Shown piece after piece: positions 8,232 through 15,354 of a stretch of DNA of 64,000 nucleotides (position 1 is its first letter; every line of letters starts with the position of its first letter). The notes under the pieces are model-generated. The model had not been told where the DNA came from, made no database searches, and saw only the letters and a list, made by a program, of their open reading frames with translations. The position numbers and the translations under genes are program-made. Origin of the DNA: Streptomyces sp. NBC_00572 (GTDB lineage: Bacteria; Actinomycetota; Actinomycetes; Streptomycetales; Streptomycetaceae); assembly GCF_026341815.1 (NCBI RefSeq), contig NZ_JAPENX010000001.1:62001-126000 (forward strand), written 5' to 3'.

Positions 8232-9149
8232 TCAGGCCGCGGTCTCTTGGTGGGTCCTGGCGGCGGCCAGGTCCGCCGCTCTCCGGACCGAATCGGCGGA
8301 GGCGGCCAGCAGCGGCAGCCGGACGGCCGGGCTGGGGATACGGCCCTGGGCGTGCAACACCCCCTTGATCACGGTCGGGTTCGGCTCGGCGAAGAGCGCG
8401 GCGGACAGCCGGGCCAGCTCGGCTCCCAGCCTGCGGGCCGGTCCGGTGGCGTCGCGCTGCCACAGCGAGATGAGCTCGGCGTAGTCAGCGGTGCGGACAT
8501 TGGCCGACGCCAGGATGCCGCCGCGGGCGCCCGCCGCGAGCAGCGGCGAGATGACGGCGTCATCGCCGCCGAGCACCTCGAAGCCCGGGGTCGACGAGCC
8601 GAGCAGTTCCATCGCGGCCGCGTCGATCGCACCGGTTGCGTACTTGACCCCGACGACTTGCGGTAGGTGCCTGAGCGCGTTCAGAGTGCTGGTGCTGAGG
8701 GGCTGACCGGTGCGGTACGGGATGTCGTAGACGACCAGCGGCAGTCCCCCTTGCTCGGCGAGTGCCGTGAAGTGCGCCAGCGTTCCCGCCTCGCCTGGCC
8801 GGGTGTAGGGCGGCGTGGGAACCAGCGCCGCGGCGACGTCACCGCTCTGAGCGAGCTCCCGCAGTGTCGTGATGGCGGCGGCGGTGTCGTTCGTGCCGAC
8901 GCCGACGATCAGCGGAGCTCCGTGTGCCCGGCAGGCGGCCGAGCAGATACGGACCACGGCCCGCTTCTCCTCGGTGGTCAGCGTGGCCGCCTCCGCGGTG
9001 GTGCCCAGGGCAACGAGTCCGCGAGCGCCGCCGGCCGACAGCGCCTCGTCGGCGAGGCGGGCGAGCGCGTCCGGGGCGAGGCGCAGGTCGTCGGTGAACG
9101 GGGTCACCAAGGGGACAAACAGGCCGGTGAGGTTCGCTTCGGGCTTCAT
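8232..9149 (-). CDS. Dihydrodipicolinate synthase family (DapA-like) aldolase
   Basis: A 305-residue class I aldolase of the DapA/N-acetylneuraminate lyase family, which joins or cleaves pyruvate-type units through a Schiff base. Visible motifs: GTTAEAATLTTEEK near residue 48 (the GTTGE pyruvate pocket, with Ala for Gly), YDIPYRTGQ near 137 (proton-relay Tyr), and VVGVKYATG near 163 (Schiff-base Lys). It sits outside any lysine biosynthesis operon, so a specialised aldolase or lyase is more likely than the housekeeping DapA. The start chosen at 9149 (MKPEANLTG) fits the family; the frame extends 14 codons further into the operator region. A LysR gene is divergent, 71 bp away. Confidence 0.8.
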   Translation of the reverse strand: MKPEANLTGLFVPLVTPFTDDLRLAPDALARLADEALSAGGARGLVALGTTAEAATLTTEEKRAVVRICSAACRAHGAPLIVGVGTNDTAAAITTLRELAQSGDVAAALVPTPPYTRPGEAGTLAHFTALAEQGGLPLVVYDIPYRTGQPLSTSTLNALRHLPQVVGVKYATGAIDAAAMELLGSSTPGFEVLGGDDAVISPLLAAGARGGILASANVRTADYAELISLWQRDATGPARRLGAELARLSAALFAEPNPTVIKGVLHAQGRIPSPAVRLPLLAASADSVRRAADLAAARTHQETAA

Positions 9150-9200
9150 GCGCCCAGCCTGACCGACACAAACCCAGTAGATCCAGTTCATGTTTCTTCG

Positions 9201-9220
9201 CTTATGCGTAAGATCGTCTT
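9201..9220. promoter_or_regulatory. Probable LysR operator between lysR and the DapA-like gene
   Basis: Two overlapping inverted repeats lie directly before the lysR ATG: CTTA-N4-TAAG (9201-9212) and AAGA-N3-TCTT (9210-9220). This AT-rich patch stands out from its surroundings. LysR regulators typically bind such sites between themselves and a divergent target, here the DapA-like gene. Confidence 0.5.
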
Positions 9221-10174
9221 ATGCTTGATGTCCGACGTCTCCACCTGCTGCGCGAACTGGACCGACGCGGCACCATCGCGGCCGTGGCCGAGGCGCTGAC
9301 CTTCACCGCCTCGGCCGTCTCCCAGCAGCTGAGCGTGCTTGAGCGCGAGGCGGGCGTACCCCTGCTGGAACGAAGTGGCAGACGGGTGGTGCTCACCCCC
9401 GCGGGCCGCACCCTCGTCACCCACGCCGACGCCGTCCTCGAACGCCTCGAACTGGCGGTCTCCGAGCTGGCCGGGGCACGCGAGGGCATCGGCGGGCCAC
9501 TGCGGATCGGGACGTTTCCCTCTGGCGGCCCCGCGATCGTGCCCGCCGCGCTGGCCGAACTGGCCCAGCGGCATCCCGCGCTGGAACCGATGGTGCAGGA
9601 GATCGACTCGGCGCGGGTATCCGACGGCCTACGCGCCGGCGAACTCGACGTGGCCCTCGTCCACGACTACGACTTCGTGCCCGCGTCACCGGACACCACG
9701 GTCGACCAGGTGCCCCTGCTGGAGGAGCCGATGTACCTGGCCACGGGCGCCGCCACCGGCACCGATCCCGCAAGAGGTCCCGCCGCCCGCGGTGACATGC
9801 TGGCGGAGCTGCTCGGACCGTGGGCCACGGCCCCATGGATCACGGCCCGGGACGGCACGACCGGCCACGCGATGGCTGTACGCGCCTGTCTGGCGGCCGG
9901 TTTCCAGCCGCGCATCCGCCATCAGGTCAACGATTTCCGTACGGTCCTGGCACTGGCCGCCATCGGGCAAGGCGCCGGATTCGTACCAGAGATGGCCACC
10001 GCACACGCCCCCGAGGACGTGGTCCTGACCCGGCTGCCCCTCTTCCGCCGCTCGAAGGTCGCCTTCCGCGCGGGCGGCGGCACCCACCCGGCGATCGCGG
10101 CATTCGTGGCGGCGGCGCGAACAGCGGTGGGCGCCACGAGCCGTGCCTCCTTACTGATCGCTTCAGTGAGTTGA
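9221..10174 (+). CDS. LysR-family transcriptional regulator (C-terminus altered by IS end)
   Basis: A 317-residue LysR regulator: winged HTH at residues 1-60 (MLDVRRLHLLRELDRRGTIA, then TASAVSQQLSVLERE), linker helix, and a periplasmic-binding-like effector domain (LRIGTFPSGG near 90). The start codon follows the putative operator with no ribosome site, so the message may be leaderless. It probably controls the divergent DapA-like gene. The last seven codons (LLIASVS) and the stop lie inside the repeated IS end that begins at 10149, so the native C-terminus has been replaced. Confidence 0.85.
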   Translation: MLDVRRLHLLRELDRRGTIAAVAEALTFTASAVSQQLSVLEREAGVPLLERSGRRVVLTPAGRTLVTHADAVLERLELAVSELAGAREGIGGPLRIGTFPSGGPAIVPAALAELAQRHPALEPMVQEIDSARVSDGLRAGELDVALVHDYDFVPASPDTTVDQVPLLEEPMYLATGAATGTDPARGPAARGDMLAELLGPWATAPWITARDGTTGHAMAVRACLAAGFQPRIRHQVNDFRTVLALAAIGQGAGFVPEMATAHAPEDVVLTRLPLFRRSKVAFRAGGGTHPAIAAFVAAARTAVGATSRASLLIASVS

Positions 10175-10354
10175 GTCGCGGGTCTTGTGCTCGGCGATCT
10201 TGGTCGGCGGGGTGTCCGGAGTGCGTGCTGATCTTGTTCCTGACGACCTGCGGGAGCGGGTGGCCCCGCTGCTGCCGCCCGCTCCCGAACGGCGCCGCCG
10301 CTACCCCGGTCGGCTGCCTGTTCCCGACCGGGCAGCACTCGCCGGCGTCATGTA
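10149..10354 (+). mobile_element. 206-bp IS5-family fragment, right copy
   Basis: A near-perfect inverted copy of 7073-7278. It holds the IS end and the beginning of the transposase frame (VRADLVPDDLRERVAPLLPP), then breaks off after the codons for AGVM. No further part of this IS follows; 10355-10406 is unrelated. It gives the lysR gene its stop codon. Confidence 0.85.
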
Positions 10355-10406
10355 GCTGGCGTCGAATGGAGATCTCGACGAAACTACGTCTCCGGCCCGA
10401 ACGGCC

Positions 10407-10537
10407 GCGAACACCACAAGCAACGGATCCTCCCGGATATCTCCCGAATGGGTGCGCCGCACATCGAGGGCCTGGGCAAACTCCGCTACGTCGTCGAGCA
10501 GACCTTCGCTCTCCTCCACTAGTTCAAGCGCCTGCCC
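10407..10537 (+). pseudogene. Fragment of a second IS5-type transposase
   Basis: The plus strand reads REHHKQRILPDISRM, then GAPHIEGLGKLRYVVEQTFA and LLH, a TAG at 10520-10522, and FKRL. The HIEGLGKLRYVVEQTFALLH stretch is the last catalytic (E) region of IS5-type transposases of a different subgroup from the copy at 6480-7278. No N-terminal half is present. The following ~170 bp up to 10714 shows nothing recognisable. Confidence 0.6.
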
Positions 10538-10714
10538 CCTCCCGATCTTCTGCGCAAGTCGTGGAACCATGCCATCAGGCGTCGCGATCTCCCCGCACGT
10601 AATCCGCACGACTTGCACCACAAGAGCACCGCCGTGGCCCTTACGGCCACCTCACTCAGGACGGCCAGGAGCGGTGCCGTCAGGTCGTCGAGACGGCCGT
10701 GGGGCCGTATGTGC

Positions 10715-12124
10715 TCACAGCAGGCCGAGCGACCGCAGCACTCGGTGCTGGGTCGGTGCTGGCTCAGTAGGCCAGTAGAGGTAGCAGACACCTCCCGTAC
10801 CGCTTCTGACCTTGCCGTTCGCGTCGTAGCGCTTCGTGCGGAGCCAGATGTTCTCCCATTCGCGTCGCTGGTAGACCCGGCGGACGGCCCCGTTGCTGGG
10901 TGAGGCGGGGTCGTTGGCGATGACGTCGCCGTCCGCCGTGAAGCCGATGACGGTCATGAGGTGGCCGGAGGTGCCGTATCCGGCGCCGGTCAGTTCCTCC
11001 TTGCGGAAGGACTGGGACGTTATGGCCGGGATGCCGGCCCGGATCAGGCTCTCCAGTTCGGTGAGGGAGTTGAGTCGGGTGACCACGGCGTTCATGTCGG
11101 GGTACGTGGCCGCGTAGGCGGCGTTGAAGGGCCAGTTCCCGCAGCCCTCGTACTGGTGGTCGAAGGTGAAGCGGGCCGCGTGGCAGACCTGGGGGTCGTC
11201 GAAGGCCGGGTTCACCCAGGCCAGCTCCTCCGGCGACGGCCGGCGGCCCCAGTACTCGACGATCATCTGGGAGGAGGTCGGGCTGCACCACGCCTCGCCG
11301 CCGTTGTCGTACTCGGGGTACTGCCCGACGTGGGTGTTCTGTGAGTAGCGCGGCACGGTCAGCTCGCGGGCGAGGCCCGGCGTGGAGGCCGGGACCGTGA
11401 AGCGGTCCGGGACGTCGGAGGCCATCGCGCCGAGCCGCCACACCGTGGGCGTGAGGCCGCTGCCCGGGGTGCGGTACAGCGTCAGACGCAACCGGTACGA
11501 GGCCAGCCGCAGCCCGCTCGTCGCGTCGTCGATCGCGAAGGTGTCCGTCCAGACGGTGCTTCTGCCGTCGGTCTGGTCGTCGACCGAGGTGCGCCGGATG
11601 TCGTCGTCGCCGGCGGCCCACCGGCCCAGGACGTACCAGGGCGTGGCGGTGGCGTCGGAGTACGTGCCGGACAGCTCGACCTGGAGCCAGGTGCCCGGCG
11701 GGGTGTGGGCGTTCCAGGAGGCGATGACCTCGGTGGCGGGCACGGTCGGGGTGTGGACGGGCGAGGTCCAGCTCGCGTACTCCCAGGCGGAGGTCCGCCC
11801 GGTGTGCGGGTCGGTGTAGTCGGTGCGCCCGGCGGGGGCGGCGAGGACGAGTCCGGGGCGGTGCCCGGCGACCGCCTTCGTGCCGGCCGCGCTGCCGCAC
11901 CTCCAGTCCGTGTACGAGGACCAGAAGCGGTTGTCGACGAGGCCGGGCGCGGGGGCGTGGCCCCGCCCGGCGCCGTCGACCGGGGCGGAGCCCGGAGCAG
12001 CGGACGGACAGTCGGTGGCGCATTCGGGAACGGCGGCCACGGCGGGAGCGGCGGTTGCGGCGGCCGTTCCGGCGGCCGCGAGCGCCGCCGCGAGAACGGT
12101 TCTGCGCGGGGTGGAGCTGGTCAT
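10715..12124 (-). CDS. Secreted C39-family (papain-like) peptidase
   Basis: A 469-residue exported protein. Residues 1-31 form a twin-arginine-type signal (STPRRTVLAAAL, then Ala-rich core, AVA-AV). A beta-rich region (about 70-260; FWSSYTDWRCG, WLQVELSGTYSDA) precedes the peptidase domain with the catalytic Cys in GGEAWCSPTSSQMIVEYWG near residue 295, His in GTSGHLMTVIGF near 400, and the third residue in IANDPASP. The last 45 residues (LRTKRYDANGKVRSGTGG onward) are the part duplicated as remnants at 6158-6297 and 4322-4403. Substrate unknown; bacteriocin processing is unlikely because there is no ABC transporter domain. The ribosome site is weak (GGGGGTC). Confidence 0.8.
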   Translation of the reverse strand: MTSSTPRRTVLAAALAAAGTAAATAAPAVAAVPECATDCPSAAPGSAPVDGAGRGHAPAPGLVDNRFWSSYTDWRCGSAAGTKAVAGHRPGLVLAAPAGRTDYTDPHTGRTSAWEYASWTSPVHTPTVPATEVIASWNAHTPPGTWLQVELSGTYSDATATPWYVLGRWAAGDDDIRRTSVDDQTDGRSTVWTDTFAIDDATSGLRLASYRLRLTLYRTPGSGLTPTVWRLGAMASDVPDRFTVPASTPGLARELTVPRYSQNTHVGQYPEYDNGGEAWCSPTSSQMIVEYWGRRPSPEELAWVNPAFDDPQVCHAARFTFDHQYEGCGNWPFNAAYAATYPDMNAVVTRLNSLTELESLIRAGIPAITSQSFRKEELTGAGYGTSGHLMTVIGFTADGDVIANDPASPSNGAVRRVYQRREWENIWLRTKRYDANGKVRSGTGGVCYLYWPTEPAPTQHRVLRSLGLL

Positions 12125-12182
12125 GGACGGTGACCCCCAGTCGAGAACGGTGGGCGTACGGACCTGTGGACGAGCGGGCGGG

Positions 12183-12200
12183 CGGTACGCGCGCGTACCG
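12183..12200. promoter_or_regulatory. 18-bp perfect palindrome upstream of the C39 peptidase gene
   Basis: CGGTACGCGCGCGTACCG is its own reverse complement and starts 59 bp upstream of the peptidase start codon. It is a plausible operator for a dimeric repressor or activator. The rest of 12125-12438 is non-coding and holds several CGTACG-type repeats and an isolated AT-rich CAATATTG palindrome (about 12364-12371). Confidence 0.4.
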
Positions 12201-12438
12201 ACGTGCGGGCGGACGACCCTTCGGGCGTACGAGGAGGACGTACGAGCGGGGGCGCACGCGCAGGGGCGTACGCACCTGCCCGGGCGCACGGACGGGGCTT
12301 CGCGGGCCCCACTATCGCGGCTTCCGCCACGCCTCCGCCAGCACTTCGCCCCGCGTCGCCGCATCAATATTGGTCTCGACCACTGACGGCGGTACCTCCC
12401 TGACCTGCGACGGTCCCCCGCTCCCCTACCCTGGGCAC

Positions 12439-13068
12439 ATGAACGACCTCGACCGCGCGGCCCACGCGCTGCTCCGGCTGCCCCCCTCCTGCGGGCCGGT
12501 CCGGCTGATCGCGGTCGACGGCCACGCGGGTTCCGGCAAGTCCACGCTCGCGGCCCGTCTCTCCGCCGTCCTGGGCGACGCCCCCGTCCTCCACCTCGAC
12601 GACCTCGCCACCCACGAGGAGCTGTTCGAGTGGACCGACCGGCTGCGAGAGCAGGTGCTCGACCCCTTCTCGCGGGGCGAGACCGCGTCCTACCGGCCGT
12701 ACGACTGGCACCTCCGGCGCTTCGGCGAGGCGCGGGAGCTCCCCGCGGCCCCGGTCGTCCTCGTCGAGGGTGTCGGCGCGGGCCGGGCGGTGGTGCGGCC
12801 GTTCCTGGCGTGGCTGCTGTGGATGGAGCGCGGGCCCGAGGAGTCCTGGGCGCGGGGCCGTCACCGGGACGGCCCGGACCAGGCAGCCTTCTGGGACGGC
12901 TGGACCGTGGCGGAGACTCGCCATTTCGCCGGGGACCCCTCCCGGCCCTTCGCCGACACCCTGGTACGGGAGTGCCGAGAGGGGTACGACTGGCTCCCCG
13001 GGCCGGGTGTGACAGCGGGCGCGCACCAGATCATCACGCACCGTGACGGCTTCATGTCCGTGAACTGA
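12439..13068 (+). CDS. Uridine kinase-like P-loop kinase
   Basis: A 209-residue P-loop kinase resembling uridine/nucleoside kinases. Walker A is GHAGSGKST at residues 30-38, LHLDDLATHEELFEW at about 55-70 matches the substrate-binding region (HxDD), and VVLVEGVGAGRAV near 112 the Walker B strand. The C-terminal half is Trp- and Arg-rich (EESWARGRHRDGPDQAAFWDG), the lid region. Phosphorylation of a nucleoside or related small molecule is likely; the exact substrate is not readable. It is transcribed alone. Confidence 0.75.
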   Translation: MNDLDRAAHALLRLPPSCGPVRLIAVDGHAGSGKSTLAARLSAVLGDAPVLHLDDLATHEELFEWTDRLREQVLDPFSRGETASYRPYDWHLRRFGEARELPAAPVVLVEGVGAGRAVVRPFLAWLLWMERGPEESWARGRHRDGPDQAAFWDGWTVAETRHFAGDPSRPFADTLVRECREGYDWLPGPGVTAGAHQIITHRDGFMSVN

Positions 13069-13107
13069 GGGGCCGAAAGTCCGCTTTCGCAAGTGCTTCA
13101 ACTCCGC

Positions 13108-13137
13108 TTGACCCAAGGGGCGTACAGGTCTTACGTT
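13108..13137 (+). promoter_or_regulatory. Sigma-70-type promoter in front of a candidate small RNA
   Basis: TTGACC at 13108-13113 and TTACGT at 13131-13136 (17-bp spacing; TACGTT at 18 bp also fits). No open frame with a ribosome site follows closely, but a structured 70-base segment ending in a hairpin does. Confidence 0.55.
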
Positions 13138-13142
13138 CTGAA

Positions 13143-13209
13143 TGTGCGGCTTTTCGGAGCCGCTGCGGACGCGAAGCCCCCGGTTGTTCCCCCGTGATCG
13201 GGGGCTTCG
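13143..13209 (+). ncRNA. Candidate small non-coding RNA
   Basis: Downstream of the promoter at 13108-13137 come two hairpins: GCGGCT/AGCCGC around 13146-13163, and an 11-bp perfect stem 13172-13182 / 13199-13209 with a 16-nt loop rich in C. The segment from about 13143 to 13209 would be a transcript of roughly 65-70 nt with its own promoter and terminator. It could instead be a terminator for the upstream kinase gene plus an unrelated promoter, or a short leader for the AAA+ gene at 13378. No known RNA family was recognised. Confidence 0.4.
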
Positions 13210-13377
13210 TTCTGCCGCTGACAGCCCTCTCCGGACCCCTTCGCGACCCCTGATGCTCACCCAGGGTCACCGCTTCCGGATCATGCGCTTCTCCTTAAGT
13301 ACGCACCCCCTGCGCAGGTACGATGCCCCCAGGTGCGGTCAAATCCCGTCCATGCGAAGACGGTTGTGGGGGACCCG

Positions 13378-15297
13378 ATGGACATCGGCACGCAGGGCGC
13401 GCAGGCCCCGGCCGAGCTCGCCTGGCTGCGCGGAATCGACGCCTACACGATGGGCGCGTATCCGCAGGCGGAGGACGAGTTCCGGACGGCGGTAAGGATC
13501 GACCCCGGGATGGCGGACGCCTGGCTCGGGCTGCACGCGCTCCGGGTCGACACCACGACCGCGCTGCTGCGCATGTACCGCAACCGCGACCGCTTCGGCG
13601 AACAGCGGACCCGGTACCGGCGCACCCTGAACTCCTGGTACTGGCTGGGCTGGTGGGTGCAGCCGGTCCTGGAGAGCCCGCGCGACCTGCTGCTCGCGCA
13701 CGCCTCCCACTGGCTCGACGGGCGCCACGTGCCGGAGCTGGACCGGGCCCTCGCGGGGCTCCCCCCGGTCGACACCGACCCCCAGGTGCGCTTTCTGCAC
13801 GCCTGCCGCGCCTATCTCGTCAAGGACTGGGACCAGTTGGTCCGGCACACCGAGACCCTCGTCGACGACCCGCTGCTCGGCATCGAGGCCGGGCTCTTCG
13901 GCGGCATGGCCCGGGTGCGTCTGGAGATGTACGGGCAGGCCGAGCCGCTGCTGTCGGCCTCTCTGATGCGCTGCCGCAGCGAGCAGCCCCAGCGCAAGGA
14001 GCTGCGGTACTGGCTGGCCCGCGCCCACGAGGGCACCGGGCGCAGCGCCGCCGCGCTTCCCCTCTACCGGGCCGTGCACCGGATCGACCCCACGTTCATG
14101 GACACGGCAGCACGGCTCGCGGCGATCGCCGAGTACGACGGCTTCGAGGGATACGACGGCGTGGACGACCCGGCCGGGCTGGCGACGGTCGCCCTGGGCA
14201 CCGTCGGCGAGGGCCTCGGCCAGGACGCCGTGGACACCGCGCCGGGCGCCGATCCCGACGCCGGCGGCCCGCTGGGCGACGGACTGCGGCTGGCACCCGA
14301 GCCCGTACCGCCGGTCCCGGCCCCGCCGCCGGAGACCGTACGGCAGAAGGCCCCACTGCCCTCCCAGCCCGTGCCACCGCGCTTCCCGGCGGGTCCCACC
14401 GATCCGGTCCTGCTCGCGGAGGCGCTCGCCGAACTGGAGGGCATGGTCGGCCTGGAACCGGTGAAGCGGCAGGTCAAGGCGTTGTCGGCGCAGCTGGAGA
14501 TGGCGCGGCTCCGCGCCGGGCAGGGCCTTCCGGTGCAGCCGCCCAAACGCCACTTCGTCTTCTCCGGCCCCTCGGGCACCGGGAAGACCACCGTCGCCCG
14601 GATCCTCGGCCGGGTCTTCTACGCCCTCGGACTGCTCGGCGGCGACCATCTCGTGGAGGCCCAACGGGCCGACCTGGTCGGCGAGTTCCTCGGACAGACC
14701 GCGGTCAAGGCGAATGAGCTGATCGATTCGGCGGTCGGCGGGGTGCTCTTCGTGGACGAGGCCTACGCGCTCTCCAACACCGGCTACAGCAAGGGCGACG
14801 CCTACGGGGACGAGGCCCTCCAGGTGCTCCTGAAGCGGGCCGAGGACAACCGCGACCATCTCGTGGTGATCCTGGCCGGCTACCCCGAGGGCATGGACCG
14901 GCTCCTCAACACCAACCCCGGTCTCTCCTCCCGGTTCACCACCCGCGTCGACTTCCCCTCGTACCGGCCGCTGGAGCTCACCGCCATCGGCGAGGTCCTC
15001 GCGGCGGCCAACGGCGACGGCTGGGACGACGAGGCCCGCGAGGAGCTGCGCTCGATCAGCGGGCACGTCGTCGAGCAGGGCTGGATCGACGAGCTGGGCA
15101 ACGGCCGCTTCCTGCGCACCCTGTACGAGAAGTCCTGCGCCTACCGGGACCTGCGGCTCTCCGGCTACGCCACCACCCCGACCCGGGATGATCTCGCCAC
15201 CCTCCGGCTCGCCGACCTCATGCAGGCGTACGGCGAGGTCCTGTCGGGCCGCGGTCCGGTCGACCGCGGCCCTCAGCAGGAGCCCCCGGGGTACTAG
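13378..15297 (+). CDS. TPR-AAA+ ATPase of the CbxX/CfxQ/EccA type
   Basis: A 639-residue protein. Residues 1-290 are helical repeats of the TPR kind (GIDAYTMGAYPQAEDEFRTA), a Pro-rich linker covers about 315-345, and the C-terminal 290 residues are an AAA+ domain. Walker A is SGPSGTGKTT near 395, Walker B VLFVDEAYALS near 457, and the arginine-finger/sensor region is LSSRFTTRVDFPSYRP near 520. This two-part layout is that of EccA, the cytosolic ATPase of ESX/type VII secretion, and of related CbxX-type chaperones. No other secretion gene adjoins it, but WXG100 genes lie 33 kb away. Start: ATG after GGGGGA. Confidence 0.8.
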   Translation: MDIGTQGAQAPAELAWLRGIDAYTMGAYPQAEDEFRTAVRIDPGMADAWLGLHALRVDTTTALLRMYRNRDRFGEQRTRYRRTLNSWYWLGWWVQPVLESPRDLLLAHASHWLDGRHVPELDRALAGLPPVDTDPQVRFLHACRAYLVKDWDQLVRHTETLVDDPLLGIEAGLFGGMARVRLEMYGQAEPLLSASLMRCRSEQPQRKELRYWLARAHEGTGRSAAALPLYRAVHRIDPTFMDTAARLAAIAEYDGFEGYDGVDDPAGLATVALGTVGEGLGQDAVDTAPGADPDAGGPLGDGLRLAPEPVPPVPAPPPETVRQKAPLPSQPVPPRFPAGPTDPVLLAEALAELEGMVGLEPVKRQVKALSAQLEMARLRAGQGLPVQPPKRHFVFSGPSGTGKTTVARILGRVFYALGLLGGDHLVEAQRADLVGEFLGQTAVKANELIDSAVGGVLFVDEAYALSNTGYSKGDAYGDEALQVLLKRAEDNRDHLVVILAGYPEGMDRLLNTNPGLSSRFTTRVDFPSYRPLELTAIGEVLAAANGDGWDDEAREELRSISGHVVEQGWIDELGNGRFLRTLYEKSCAYRDLRLSGYATTPTRDDLATLRLADLMQAYGEVLSGRGPVDRGPQQEPPGY

Positions 15298-15321
15298 GGG
15301 CTGTCCTGTCGGTCAGGCCCC
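15297..15321. terminator. Weak hairpin between convergent genes
   Basis: GGGGCTG at 15297-15303 pairs with CAGGCCCC at 15314-15321 with one bulge, directly after the AAA+ stop and before the 3' end of the opposing EEP gene. Confidence 0.4.
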
Positions 15322-15354
15322 AGGGGGTGGCTTGCCCTTCAGGCCGGGCTCGCC

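Noticed and set aside
8232..9149. Housekeeping dapA of lysine biosynthesis
   Set aside because: It lies in an IS-bounded accessory segment with a divergent LysR and has Ala in place of Gly in the GTTGE motif; a specialised aldolase is more likely.
13339..15066. 575-codon frame antisense to the AAA+ ATPase gene
   Set aside because: Shadow of a gene with intact Walker motifs; no ribosome site or family resemblance.
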